NCBI RefSeq assembly: GCF_024748695.1
Contig: NZ_CP087176.1
Span: 5,201,501-5,265,500 of the forward strand
Direction of reading: 5' to 3'
Length of the DNA: 64,000 nt
From: Pseudomonas sp. B21-040
Lineage (GTDB): Bacteria; Pseudomonadota; Gammaproteobacteria; Pseudomonadales; Pseudomonadaceae
Positions 32,603-42,724 of the stretch are shown piece by piece (positions within the stretch are counted from its first letter, which is position 1; every line of letters starts with the position of its first letter). The translations under genes were made by a program, and so were the position numbers. The notes beneath the pieces were generated by a model. It was not told where the DNA came from and did not search any database. It saw only the letters and a list, made by a program, of their open reading frames with translations.

Positions 32603-33930
32603 AACCCTCGCGCCTGCTGCTGATCTGGCTCGCGATCCTGCTGGCCATCGGCATCGTGCTGGGCGCATTGCGGGCACTGGACTTCGCCGTCCCGTCGACC
32701 CTGTTGTCGATCAACTGGGGGCTGCTGCTGGCCCTGTTGGCGCTGGCTGTGCTCGACACCATTCGCCTCAAACGCCTGCCCTCGCCGCGCGTGCACCGTC
32801 ACATGCCCGGCAGTCTTGCATTGGGCCGGTGGAGTGAAGTGCGACTGGACATTGAACATGCGTTTGCTCAACCGCTGAACGTACAGCTTTTCGACCATGT
32901 GCCGCCGGGACTGAGTTTCGAAAACCTCCCCCTGTCCGTCGAACTGCAACCCGGGCTACAGAGCCAGATTGGCTATCGATTGCGTCCGCTCAAGCGCGGC
33001 CACTTCAGCTTCGAACACTGCGAAATCAGCTTGCCGAGCCCCTTGGGCTTATGGTCCGACAAGCGTCTGCTGAACGTGATCGACAACACCCGCGTCTACC
33101 CCGACTTCGCTCGCCTCTACGGCGGCGAACTGTTGGCGGTGGACAACTGGATCAGCCAGCTCGGCGTACGGCAGCGCCAGCGTCGCGGGCTGGGCCTTGA
33201 GTTCCATCAATTGAGGGAATTCCGCGAAGGCGACAGCCTGCGCCAGATCGACTGGAAAGCCACCGCCCGCCAGCGCACGCCGATCGCCCGTGAGTATCAG
33301 GACGAGCGCGATCAACAGATCATTTTCATGCTCGATTGTGGCCGCCGAATGCGCAGCCAGGATGGCGAGCTCGCGCATTTCGATCACGCGCTGAATGCCT
33401 GCCTGTTGCTCAGTTACATCGCCCTGCGCCAAGGCGATGCGGTGGGCCTGAGCACATTCGCCAGCGATCATCCCCGCTACCTCGCCCCGGTCAAAGGCAC
33501 TGGTCAACTGAACGTGTTGCTCAACAGCGTCTACGACCTCGACAGCACCCAACGCCCCGCCGATTACCAGGCCGCCGCCACCCAGTTGCTGGCCCGCCAG
33601 AAACGTCGGGCGCTGGTGGTGCTGGTCACCAACCTGCGCGATGAAGACGACGAAGAACTGCTGACCGCCGTCAAACGTTTGAGCAAGCAACATCGGGTGC
33701 TGGTGGCGAGTTTGCGCGAAGACTTGCTCGACAATTTGCGGCACGCGCCCGTGCAAACCTTGCCGGAAGCGTTGGCTTATTGCGGGACGGTGGATTACTT
33801 GAATGCGCGGGCGGAGCTCCATGAGCGGTTGAGTGCTCATGGAGTGCCGGTGGTGGATGCGCGGCCAAGCGAGCTGGGCGCGGCGTTGGTGACGCGGTAT
33901 TTGAGCGAGAAGAAAGCCGGGGGGTTTTAG
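32599..33930 (+). CDS. DUF58 domain protein, MoxR partner
   Basis: The 443-aa protein has two N-terminal helices (about 5-25 and 37-55), a beta-rich region, and the DUF58 signature FREGDSLRQIDWKATARQ, followed by a VWA-like fold starting IIFMLDCGRRM (an incomplete MIDAS). DUF58 proteins are predicted MoxR clients. The start is GTG at 32599. It is the last gene of the operon; its TAG at 33928-33930 overlaps the stop of the convergent Ig-repeat gene and no terminator lies between. Confidence 0.9.
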
Positions 33931-36900
33931 TGATCCAAAGGCTCGATGACTACGTCCTGCTCGGATTCGTCTGTTTGTGCGACTACACGACATCGCAAAC
34001 CAGTCACGATGGTTGAGTCTTTAGACCTGATGACAATTACGAACTCTTCCCCTACCGGAACTTGAATGTTCACCGTCCAGTTAAACCGGTCACCCACTGT
34101 CTGGAACTCACCCGCCGGGGGCGTAAAGGTCACCTCCGGCCGAGCGCTGAAAATCGCATATTCATGAGCCTGCTCTTGCTCATTCGGGAGTATCCCTATC
34201 GCAATGTCCTTGTCCTGCTTCATTTGCACGACAACAACATGCGGAAGAAGGACAGGTACGTGGTTCACAAATGGAGAGGGCTTGATTGAGCCGATATCTT
34301 TAAAGACCCAAACTTTTTTTGACCGTGTCGATTCACTCCCCGTCCCAGTGGGGACTGAAGCACTCACCACAGTAAAGTCATTGTCGGACGCCTGGGTCGG
34401 GGTAAACACCTCAGTTGCCCACCCCTCGGCATCGGTTCGAGACTGAGTGACCGGTAGACCCGTAAAGCTCCAAGCCACCTCAATCCCCTGCTTCGCCTCT
34501 TCCACTCGTACATCCGCATTCAAATCCTCACCAAGCAGTACGAGCGAGCGGGATACCTTCATCTCGGCTATTTCATAGGGTTTTACGACTGTGAAATCTA
34601 AGGATTTGCCAGAACCAAAACCTGCCGTAGCGGTAAGTGGGTATTCGCCCAACTCAGGCGGCTTGAAAGTTACACGCGATGTTCCATCGTCTTCAGTGAT
34701 GGTTGGTTGCAAGGACAACCCTGGAAACGTCCAATTGACTCGTATGCCCTTCAGCGGTTGACTGTCATTACGGGATACCACCCTGACTTCTGCCATCGCC
34801 TCTTCACCGACAACAACATCCCTGCTCCGACTGCTTAACGACTCAATCACAGGCACCACCCCGCCATACAGCAACGGCGTGGTATCCCATCCCCCTATGC
34901 CGCCTTCCACCGAGGCCCACAGAACCCCGCCCCCCTCCCCAGACAACGAAAAGGTCAGGCTGGCAATGCCATCGACATCGGTCTGCGACGGTGTCAACGC
35001 CCGTTCAGCGTACTCCCACCACACCTCAACCCCGGCCAACGGCAACCCGGTCAACGCAGAAACCACTTTGGCCTTGGCGTACGCCGTGGACTCGTCAGGA
35101 GGTTGTCTGGACCCGGTCGGCTCGTACAGTTCGCTGATTTCCCGAGGCTCATTGAGCCTGAAGTTCAGCGTCATCGAGTCCGAGTTCGACTCGCCCCCTA
35201 CCGACGCAGTCAACTCAGCCACTCCGGGAGTGGTCGGGACAAACCGCACCTTTGCCACGCCGTAATAATCGGTCACCGAGGTCTCCACCCCAAGATCCGG
35301 GCTGCGCCAGGTCACCGTCCACCCCACCATCGGCTTGCCACTGATGGCCGAAACCACCGTGACCTGCTCCTCCAGCGCCTGTCCCCAGCCGAGGGTCTGA
35401 TCCGCTCGACTGCGCTCAGCGATTTTCACCACCTGCGCCCCTTCGCCCAGCGACATCGCATTCGCCGGCGACAGACTCGCCAGGCGCTCCGATGACAGGC
35501 GCAACGCAAAACTGCCGTCCTTCAGATCGCCCGCATTGAACGTGTAGTGCAACCCTGCATCGTAAAAGGCTCGTGGCACTCCCAGCCCCTCCGACAAAAA
35601 CCTGATCCCCAGTTCGGCAGGCCCGGTTCCTGTCATCCCAAGGGTTAAATCATGATCAAACAAAGGGCTGTTTTTGGGGGCCAACAGCTCAAACGTGTGC
35701 TCGCCTTTGCGTCGTGGAAAATAGGTTTTCGTGCCCCAGAGTTGCGGCTGTGCACCGTCGAAACGAACCGTGAGCCCGGCCCATGGATCGCTCGCCAGCC
35801 CCGTAATCCCCATGGAACGCTTTTCTTCAAAACCGTCGTAAGGGCTGGTCACCAAGGCTTCCACCTGATGCTTTTCAGCGGTTGCCGGCGAAAAAGCAAA
35901 CCCGGACCAGCCTTCGGCATCGGTTGGCACCACGCTCGCACCACCCGGCGCAGACCAACCCACTGGCACTTTATCAACAGCGAGCCCGGTAAAGTGGGAA
36001 TACACCCGAACCCACATCCACGCAGGCTCCTGCCCGACAACCGGGTCCACGACCGACTCACGCACGGCCTCAATCCGGACTTTGTTATGCGCCAGTGCCA
36101 TCGGCTTGGCCGTGGCGGTGAACGCCAGCTGCGGCAGTGCCAACGCGAGGGCAAACTGGCCGGGCTGTTGACTGGCGGTGAAGTCCAATGACCAGATCGC
36201 ACCACCATCGGTGATCGGTTGAGGCAGGTTCAAAGCGGGTTCCACCGTTGCCCCTAACTGAATGGCGGGGGTCCCCGACCACGTCAGTGTAGAGTTCAGC
36301 CCCACCAACGGGCTCAGTACATTGGGCAAAACATTGAAGCGATGCCGGGCGCCCAGGCAGGGGAAAAGCTGCTGAGCGTCGAGCGCTGCCGGTATCTGAT
36401 CGAGTACAAGGCTCATCTCTTGCGTCAGGTCCGCAGACACCAATCGCCCAAACAATTCGCGGGCGGTTGCAACCCCTTCCAGGCGCAGCTCCAGTTCGAA
36501 CAGGCTGCTGACGCTGGTGGTGGCCTGCGAGGTGAGTGTCCATTCCAACCCGGCAGCCACAAGTGGCCGGAGTGTCCCGAGGTTGCCAGGCACCAGCCCG
36601 ATATCAGGGGCAGCCCCTCGCCAGTGCAGGCTGATATTTCTGCCGATCCACGGGCTACCGGCGACAGGCACGACCTTGAGAATATGGGTCCCGCCGCGCC
36701 GACACAGCACGCCCAACGTAACCCGATCGACTTCTGTGCCATCGAGCAGAATCTTGACCTCGTTTTTCCAGGGGCTGGTCGCAATCGCCTTCACGTTAAA
36801 AGGCTGTTCGACCGCCACGGCCTCGGCATGCGCCTTGATGCTCGCGATAACGACCTGATCCCCGGCGTTTTTCGGCGTGTAGAGGTAACTGGCCCAGCCG

Positions 36901-38606
36901 CCGACACCGGTGACGGTAGACACCACGCCCTGCGGCCCCTTCCAGTCAACCAGCGCATTGAGAACGGGATCACCGTCACCGCTGACGACGACGTGCAGCA
37001 CTTGCACCCGCAACAACACACTTTCGTTTTCATCCACCACCGGAAACTTGTTGGCCTCTCGCACTTCGCCGACCCTGACCAGATTGCGCGCCAGTGACAT
37101 GCGTTTTTCCGGCGAAGACATCTGCAGCTTCGAGCAGACCAGTGACAAATCGAAGCGTCCGTCCAGTCGGTCTGCGCTGGTCAAAGTCCAGGCAAGGTCG
37201 ATGCCTGTGACGGGCACCGGCGTCTCAAGCGCCGGGCTGACGGAAACGCCCAGTTGCTCGTGCGAATCACCGCTCCAACGCAACGACAACTCGGTGCCCA
37301 ACAGCGGACTGTCCGCCGCCAGCTTCAGGTTCACGGGATAAGCTGTTCCGCGGTTGGGATAGCCGGTTTTTTCTTCCCAGCGCGTCGCGGCCCCATCGAC
37401 AACCGCCTGCACGTCTTTCCACGGGTCCGTTGCCAGCACCCGCACCTCCAACCGCTCAGTGACCACACCTTCGGCGTAATACGGACTGTCGACCGACGCT
37501 TCGATGGCAATGACACCCGCTGCCGTCGGCTCATAGGTGAAGTACGCCCAGCCTTGGTTATCCGTAACGGCAACACTTTTCACCCCTTGCCCGGCGCCCC
37601 CCCAATTCACCGTTCGCCCATCGAGGGGCTGGCCGGTGTAGTAAGAGGCCACTTGAACGCCCAGGCGAACACTCTGCTTGTGCTCAAGCACCGGGTAAAA
37701 CGCCGCCTCCAGCACCTCACGGAACACCAGCCGGTGGTGCCCGAGCGATACCGCCAACGGGTAAGGCACGGCGGTGTACTGGTTAACCAAGTTCATCGAG
37801 AAGAGGTAAGGTTCCTCATCACCGATCCACGGGCAGTCAAGCGTCCACAGGTCATCGAGCGGATGATCCACGCCCCAGCCAGGTGTCGCGACAATGGCGC
37901 CCTGCGGGTTGTCGTCGCTGGTCAAGGCCGCCTTGGTATCGCGCCAGACGTTGTCCGGCGCAGGTATAAATTGCAGCCGATGAGCCAAGGAGGCAGAGGC
38001 TCCCAGACACATATACAGAGGCCGGGATGCAGGCAACGTTTGCTCGTCCAGCTTCAGCGCTTGCATCACCGCCGACGCCAGGTGCAGCGCGATGTTTATA
38101 CGAGTGATACAGATCACGGAAACGAAGTCGCCAGAGCGGTTGGGCGGGCTGAACACACTGACGGTGATCATATCCTGCTGACGGAACGGCAGACCCAGCT
38201 CGACTTCGTACTCGATCGGCTGGAAGACCAGCGGCTGACCGTTACGCCTGCGTAACTGATCGACCGCCGGATCTCGTGGTTGTCCAGGCGTCAGCGGAAT
38301 CTCCAGTTTGTCCTGCGAACCCTCGATGCTGATGACCAGTTTGCCGGCTTCGGTATGCCGTGTCTCGCACAGGAAACTGAGGACATACCGCGCTTGAGCG
38401 CTCGGGTCTTTGGGAACCATCATTTGCTGGCTGACCGAAGACTCATTGCCAGCCTTTAGAAATCGAATGGGCACACCGTTATAAATTTCGGTCTCCGTAC
38501 CCAACCAATCCTGATTGAGCGGGCCTTTTTTCCAATGCGCGAACGCCTTGTCGAATTCGCCATTCAACACCAGGCTCTCATCGGCCAGGATTGTCGGATT
38601 ACTCAT
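33927..38606 (-). CDS. Large Ig-like repeat protein, third gene of the tca unit (1559 aa)
   Basis: The product begins MSNPTILADESLVLNGEFDK; residues about 10-190 look like a jelly-roll carbohydrate-binding type domain (NGEF...HW opening). Then come four long repeat units, each with an invasin/Big-1-like Ig domain and a segment with SPLLGTELSLRWSG, SPWIGRNISLHWRG, SPLVGLNSTLTWSG or SPLFDHDLTLGMTG. Three or four plain Big-1-like domains and a unique 120-residue tail follow. There is no signal peptide. AAGGAG precedes the ATG, which overlaps the tcaB stop by 8 bases, so the gene is translationally coupled to the toxin. Function unknown; binding to host surface sugars or a toxin adaptor role is inference. 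Confidence 0.75.
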   Translation of the reverse strand: MSNPTILADESLVLNGEFDKAFAHWKKGPLNQDWLGTETEIYNGVPIRFLKAGNESSVSQQMMVPKDPSAQARYVLSFLCETRHTEAGKLVISIEGSQDKLEIPLTPGQPRDPAVDQLRRRNGQPLVFQPIEYEVELGLPFRQQDMITVSVFSPPNRSGDFVSVICITRINIALHLASAVMQALKLDEQTLPASRPLYMCLGASASLAHRLQFIPAPDNVWRDTKAALTSDDNPQGAIVATPGWGVDHPLDDLWTLDCPWIGDEEPYLFSMNLVNQYTAVPYPLAVSLGHHRLVFREVLEAAFYPVLEHKQSVRLGVQVASYYTGQPLDGRTVNWGGAGQGVKSVAVTDNQGWAYFTYEPTAAGVIAIEASVDSPYYAEGVVTERLEVRVLATDPWKDVQAVVDGAATRWEEKTGYPNRGTAYPVNLKLAADSPLLGTELSLRWSGDSHEQLGVSVSPALETPVPVTGIDLAWTLTSADRLDGRFDLSLVCSKLQMSSPEKRMSLARNLVRVGEVREANKFPVVDENESVLLRVQVLHVVVSGDGDPVLNALVDWKGPQGVVSTVTGVGGWASYLYTPKNAGDQVVIASIKAHAEAVAVEQPFNVKAIATSPWKNEVKILLDGTEVDRVTLGVLCRRGGTHILKVVPVAGSPWIGRNISLHWRGAAPDIGLVPGNLGTLRPLVAAGLEWTLTSQATTSVSSLFELELRLEGVATARELFGRLVSADLTQEMSLVLDQIPAALDAQQLFPCLGARHRFNVLPNVLSPLVGLNSTLTWSGTPAIQLGATVEPALNLPQPITDGGAIWSLDFTASQQPGQFALALALPQLAFTATAKPMALAHNKVRIEAVRESVVDPVVGQEPAWMWVRVYSHFTGLAVDKVPVGWSAPGGASVVPTDAEGWSGFAFSPATAEKHQVEALVTSPYDGFEEKRSMGITGLASDPWAGLTVRFDGAQPQLWGTKTYFPRRKGEHTFELLAPKNSPLFDHDLTLGMTGTGPAELGIRFLSEGLGVPRAFYDAGLHYTFNAGDLKDGSFALRLSSERLASLSPANAMSLGEGAQVVKIAERSRADQTLGWGQALEEQVTVVSAISGKPMVGWTVTWRSPDLGVETSVTDYYGVAKVRFVPTTPGVAELTASVGGESNSDSMTLNFRLNEPREISELYEPTGSRQPPDESTAYAKAKVVSALTGLPLAGVEVWWEYAERALTPSQTDVDGIASLTFSLSGEGGGVLWASVEGGIGGWDTTPLLYGGVVPVIESLSSRSRDVVVGEEAMAEVRVVSRNDSQPLKGIRVNWTFPGLSLQPTITEDDGTSRVTFKPPELGEYPLTATAGFGSGKSLDFTVVKPYEIAEMKVSRSLVLLGEDLNADVRVEEAKQGIEVAWSFTGLPVTQSRTDAEGWATEVFTPTQASDNDFTVVSASVPTGTGSESTRSKKVWVFKDIGSIKPSPFVNHVPVLLPHVVVVQMKQDKDIAIGILPNEQEQAHEYAIFSARPEVTFTPPAGEFQTVGDRFNWTVNIQVPVGEEFVIVIRSKDSTIVTGLRCRVVAQTDESEQDVVIEPLDH

Positions 38607-41600
38607 GGTTGCCTGCTCCTTCAAGGGTCGTTTGCTGTGCAGCCATTTCAGCTGTTGTCACCAGGTCTTCGACGGTTCGGACAAAGATTGGCTCACCGAA
38701 CCTGGCCGTGTAGCGAACGCGTACGATGATGTCGGTCAAGGAGGCCAGCATGGCGACTTGCGGCGCTTTTTTCGGCCAGGGGAATTTCAGCATCCAGCGC
38801 GACACCACCCCGGTGTTTTCGAAGGGGTTGAGCAAACCTTCATCGGGCTTCATTGCCACCATGCCGTTGTCGGCGATACCTACGGACAACGCGATGTGTT
38901 GACCGCTGCGCAGGTTGACCAGCACATCGGCCGGGGCCACGCCGGTGCCTGTGCTGTGCAAGTACCTCACCGACTGGGTCGATGCCTTGGTCGCCACCAT
39001 GCTGCTGATCTGCAGCAACGTAGCCCGTACGTCCTGGTATGGCCCGGTCAGCACGGGCAAATCGACTTCGACCGAGCTGATCTGTCGGCAGTAATGCCCG
39101 GGGTGATCACGATCAAACAGCAGTTGCGTGAGTTTGAACTCCAATACCCCCTTGTCCTTCAACTGAGTCAACGCCTGCGCCCAGCCGGTCACGCCCGTCT
39201 GTGGATCGATCAGATCCTCGAACAATTGGCGCAGTGAAACGGTCTTCACCAGTTCCAGCCGTCGCTCATGCCGTTGCAGGTACTCACGCTCCATGCGCAA
39301 TAAATGTCCGCGCAGATGCTCCCCTGCCGTCAGGCCGTAACGGTTGTCCAGCCAGACCTGAGGCAATGGAATCTGCGAGTCGTAATCGCCGGTTTCGGCG
39401 CTCAACGAGGCCTGGGCATTGAGGCACAAACTGACGACAGCATCGTAGGCCTGGTAGTGCAACGCCTTGAACTGCCCCAACAACCAGCCGAACAACTCCT
39501 CGTTCGTCGCCCGTTTTTTCAAGAAGGTGAACACCGTCACTGCCTGGCTGTTGGCCTTGAGGGTTTGTTCCAGGCTGGTTCTGGCCGCTTGCACGGCATG
39601 GGTCTGTGCGGTGATCTGCTCGTCGATGGCGCGGACTTCCGCCAACGCCTGATCGCGTTGCAATTGCCACTCTTCGCGGCGACGGCGGTAGCCTTCGGTG
39701 GTGGCTTTTTTATCCGCGTCCAGTTGCAGCACCGACGAGGCTATTTCCAGTCCGAAGCACACGGCATCGGTAATTTTTTCCAGGCGGTGCCCACCATTGG
39801 CCAGGCCGAAAACATTGGGCAGCGCAGCGAGTGCCGCGCCAACAGGCTTGATGCTAGAGGATGTCAGCGCCAGTATTTTTGACTTATGCAGGCTTTCCAT
39901 GACGTCGTATTCAACCGCCGTCACGTTTTCGTCATAGCGCCGGGCATACGCTTCGGCCCGCTCCCGCGCCACGGCCCGGCTCTGTTCGAGTGCGGTGACG
40001 CTCGCCTGCAGCTGGACGATGGTCTGTTCCTGCACGGTCTGGGCATAGGAGCCCAGTTCCACCAGGTGGTTCTGCTGCATCTCCTCTTGTTCGGCCCGAT
40101 CGCGTTGCTCCAGCAAGCGCAGCACTTGGCTTCCGTATTCCTGCAACGTCTGCACCGCACGCATGGCCGTCTCGAACGTCACGCGCCAGCGGAAGGCGCC
40201 CACCACCAGTCGCCCGCCCATTGGCCTTGGCCCGGCGACGTTGCCTGTCGCCAGATCGCGCAACAGTTGGTTGGGATCTGTCGGCGGGCTGAACAGCGGT
40301 ATCTGCAACGGTGTACCGTCCAGGGTGAGGTTGTTGCGCAAGTTATGCAGGCGTTGACCAGGTAAGTCGTACAGGCCTAGCAACTGTTCATTGATCGGAC
40401 ATTTGAAAGGTTTGTTTGCCAGCAGCCCGAATTCGGGCGGAGCATCGGCAGTGGCAGGAAAGTCCGCCAAGCTGAACGCCAGGGTTTGCTCAAACTGCTC
40501 AAGCGCGGGCCGCGAACGGCTCTTGCTCAAAAGACTCCCAACCGTGTCTGTTAACCAACTGTTGGCCGTTCGCACCGACGGCGCTTTACCCATCAGAAAC
40601 TCGGCCTGGACATAGCACAACTTGGCCGCCACCAGGCTGTCACGGGTGAGTTGGCGGTAATACCAGTCGCCCCAGGCCACCAGATTCTTGACGTACTCGG
40701 TGAACACCAAAATCTTGAAATGATAAGGCGCGGAATAACCGATCGCGTCCGGGTCGGTCAGAGCCTGGGCTTCACAGCTCACATTGCCCTCGACGTTCAA
40801 GGGGCGGCAACGCCAATAAAGTGGTTTCGGATTCGGCGGTTTAGATGACTCCGTCGCTTGCGGATCAAACAGGTAATGCAGCCACTTTTGTGCCTCGAGG
40901 TAACGATCCTCTGCCTGCAAACGGGCCGCGATCAAATGTGGCAAGTGAAAAAACAGCTCCCAGAAAAACAAGCCATTGGCGCCGTTGAACGCACCGTTGG
41001 GCTCGATGATCGCTCCAGCGCTGGGTGGAGGTTCCGGCAAAAACTGGGTGTCCCAATCCAGCACGGCGTCGACAGAGATGTTCGAGCGCTGAACCAGTTC
41101 GGGGCCGAATAGCGAATTCAGTCGCACGTATTTGAATGCCAGCGCCGACTTTGAAAGATCGAGAAACTGCGCGGCATTGAGGGTGTTTTTCAACAGTGAG
41201 GCCGGGGTGAAGTCGGTCACGTTGACGATCGTTAATTCAAATCTTTTAGTGCCGCCGTTGGCACTGCCAAACGTAAACACCGGTTTCGCCCATGATCCTT
41301 TTGCCCGCGTATAGACCTGCCATGAGGTTCCCCACCCGCCGGAAAGGGGCTTGGCAATTGTGAGATCTGCCGGGTCGCTGCTGGTTCTGCTTATCAACTT
41401 CAAACTAAATTCTTCGTCGGTGTCGGCACCATTCGTGGGCCGCAAAAGCCCCTGAACGAAAAGCACATCGTTGTGTCCCACACGAAACGCCACGGCCAGC
41501 AGATCCAGGTAGTCCGTCAAGTTGCCCACCGTTCCTACCGTAGCGACGATAGCCGGCTGATTCATCAGCGGATGCTGCACGGTCTGAGCGGTAACAAAGC

Positions 41601-42669
41601 GGTGTGCCGCCGCCTGCTCCAGCCAGCCGCCATCATCTTCAACCACTGGCCGAAACAGCACATCACGCACTGCCGTCACGCTGAGAGACGCCGGGGCAGC
41701 CTCGCCGTTTGTCAACAACACCCCCAGTTTTCCCTTGGGGTGCTCAGGGGTCGCCCACACGGTCGCAATCAGCCGCGCGCCGTCGGAACTATCATTGTAA
41801 TACGCGGATTTGTGCAGGCTCAACGGCGCGGACCACTGACCGTTCTGGGCCATGAACGCCACATTGATATCCAGCCGGTGTGGTAGGTTCTCGCCGCCTT
41901 CCTTGATCTTCACCTCGTCCTGCCGCTCGGCCCAAACCAGACACAGCCGCCCGCTCCAGAACACCGGGCGCATGTCCAGCACCTTCACTCCGACGGGAAT
42001 ATCCACAACTTGCCATTCACTCCACGCGGCCGGATTGACGGCGTCAGAGGAGGCTGAAAGCTCAACCGCTGCCTTGCGCCAGAAGTACTGGAACGGCGGC
42101 ACCCGTTGGCGACCGACGAAGTAATAGTCCGCGTGTATCGGCGAGGTCCCGTCCATGTAGCTGCTGAGCACGTCCAGATTGCAGGTCTGCTCGAAGGTTT
42201 GCAGGTAGTTCTGCAAAGCCGTTTGCACAGAATCAGTGTTCAGGCGTGTCTGGTTCAGGTCGTTTTCGAGCACCTTGAACAGGCTGGTCTTGCGCTGGCG
42301 CACAAAGGGGTTGATGAAGTTCTCCGGGTACATCGCGATCAATTGCAGCGACGCCCAATCGGAGTAATTGCTGTAAAGCTCCCAGGTGGACAGGTGCTGC
42401 TTGTCGAACTCGATCGCAGCATAACCGGGCTCAAGCTTGCGGTAGGCCGCATGAATGAACTGCTGGGCGCAGCTCGTTGCTTCGGCGACCCAGGAGCTCT
42501 GCACCGGGTAATTGTCCAGCGGGTCCAGACGCAACAGTTCGAACAGGTCGGCCGGGGTTCTGAGGAAGCCAAACTTCTGATCGGCGCCCTTGCCGACTTG
42601 CCCGATGCAGTAGTCGACCAGCGCGGAACGCCGTTTTTCGAGCAGGCCAGCCATCGTGTTCAGTGCCAT
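38599..42669 (-). CDS. tcaB: TcaB-like Tc toxin A subunit, C-terminal half (pore and TcB binding)
   Basis: The 1356-aa protein corresponds to the C-terminal part of TcA toxins. It contains a beta-rich neuraminidase-like region, the long helices of the translocation channel (about 830-1090, with ALPNVFGLANGG at about 950-961), and the C-terminal TcB-binding domain with the diagnostic NPFENTGVVSRWMLKFP near 1281-1297. TcA pentamers bind host cells, insert at altered pH and inject the TcB-TcC cocoon content. The start MALNTMAGLL is preceded by AGGAGGAAGG; the gap after tcaA is 55 bases. The split resembles Photorhabdus TcaA/TcaB. Confidence 0.9.
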   Translation of the reverse strand: MALNTMAGLLEKRRSALVDYCIGQVGKGADQKFGFLRTPADLFELLRLDPLDNYPVQSSWVAEATSCAQQFIHAAYRKLEPGYAAIEFDKQHLSTWELYSNYSDWASLQLIAMYPENFINPFVRQRKTSLFKVLENDLNQTRLNTDSVQTALQNYLQTFEQTCNLDVLSSYMDGTSPIHADYYFVGRQRVPPFQYFWRKAAVELSASSDAVNPAAWSEWQVVDIPVGVKVLDMRPVFWSGRLCLVWAERQDEVKIKEGGENLPHRLDINVAFMAQNGQWSAPLSLHKSAYYNDSSDGARLIATVWATPEHPKGKLGVLLTNGEAAPASLSVTAVRDVLFRPVVEDDGGWLEQAAAHRFVTAQTVQHPLMNQPAIVATVGTVGNLTDYLDLLAVAFRVGHNDVLFVQGLLRPTNGADTDEEFSLKLISRTSSDPADLTIAKPLSGGWGTSWQVYTRAKGSWAKPVFTFGSANGGTKRFELTIVNVTDFTPASLLKNTLNAAQFLDLSKSALAFKYVRLNSLFGPELVQRSNISVDAVLDWDTQFLPEPPPSAGAIIEPNGAFNGANGLFFWELFFHLPHLIAARLQAEDRYLEAQKWLHYLFDPQATESSKPPNPKPLYWRCRPLNVEGNVSCEAQALTDPDAIGYSAPYHFKILVFTEYVKNLVAWGDWYYRQLTRDSLVAAKLCYVQAEFLMGKAPSVRTANSWLTDTVGSLLSKSRSRPALEQFEQTLAFSLADFPATADAPPEFGLLANKPFKCPINEQLLGLYDLPGQRLHNLRNNLTLDGTPLQIPLFSPPTDPNQLLRDLATGNVAGPRPMGGRLVVGAFRWRVTFETAMRAVQTLQEYGSQVLRLLEQRDRAEQEEMQQNHLVELGSYAQTVQEQTIVQLQASVTALEQSRAVARERAEAYARRYDENVTAVEYDVMESLHKSKILALTSSSIKPVGAALAALPNVFGLANGGHRLEKITDAVCFGLEIASSVLQLDADKKATTEGYRRRREEWQLQRDQALAEVRAIDEQITAQTHAVQAARTSLEQTLKANSQAVTVFTFLKKRATNEELFGWLLGQFKALHYQAYDAVVSLCLNAQASLSAETGDYDSQIPLPQVWLDNRYGLTAGEHLRGHLLRMEREYLQRHERRLELVKTVSLRQLFEDLIDPQTGVTGWAQALTQLKDKGVLEFKLTQLLFDRDHPGHYCRQISSVEVDLPVLTGPYQDVRATLLQISSMVATKASTQSVRYLHSTGTGVAPADVLVNLRSGQHIALSVGIADNGMVAMKPDEGLLNPFENTGVVSRWMLKFPWPKKAPQVAMLASLTDIIVRVRYTARFGEPIFVRTVEDLVTTAEMAAQQTTLEGAGNHE

Positions 42670-42724
42670 GATCCTTCCTCCTGAGGGTGTGAACCGGGAA
42701 CGCATAACCAGCAAGCCATGCCGT

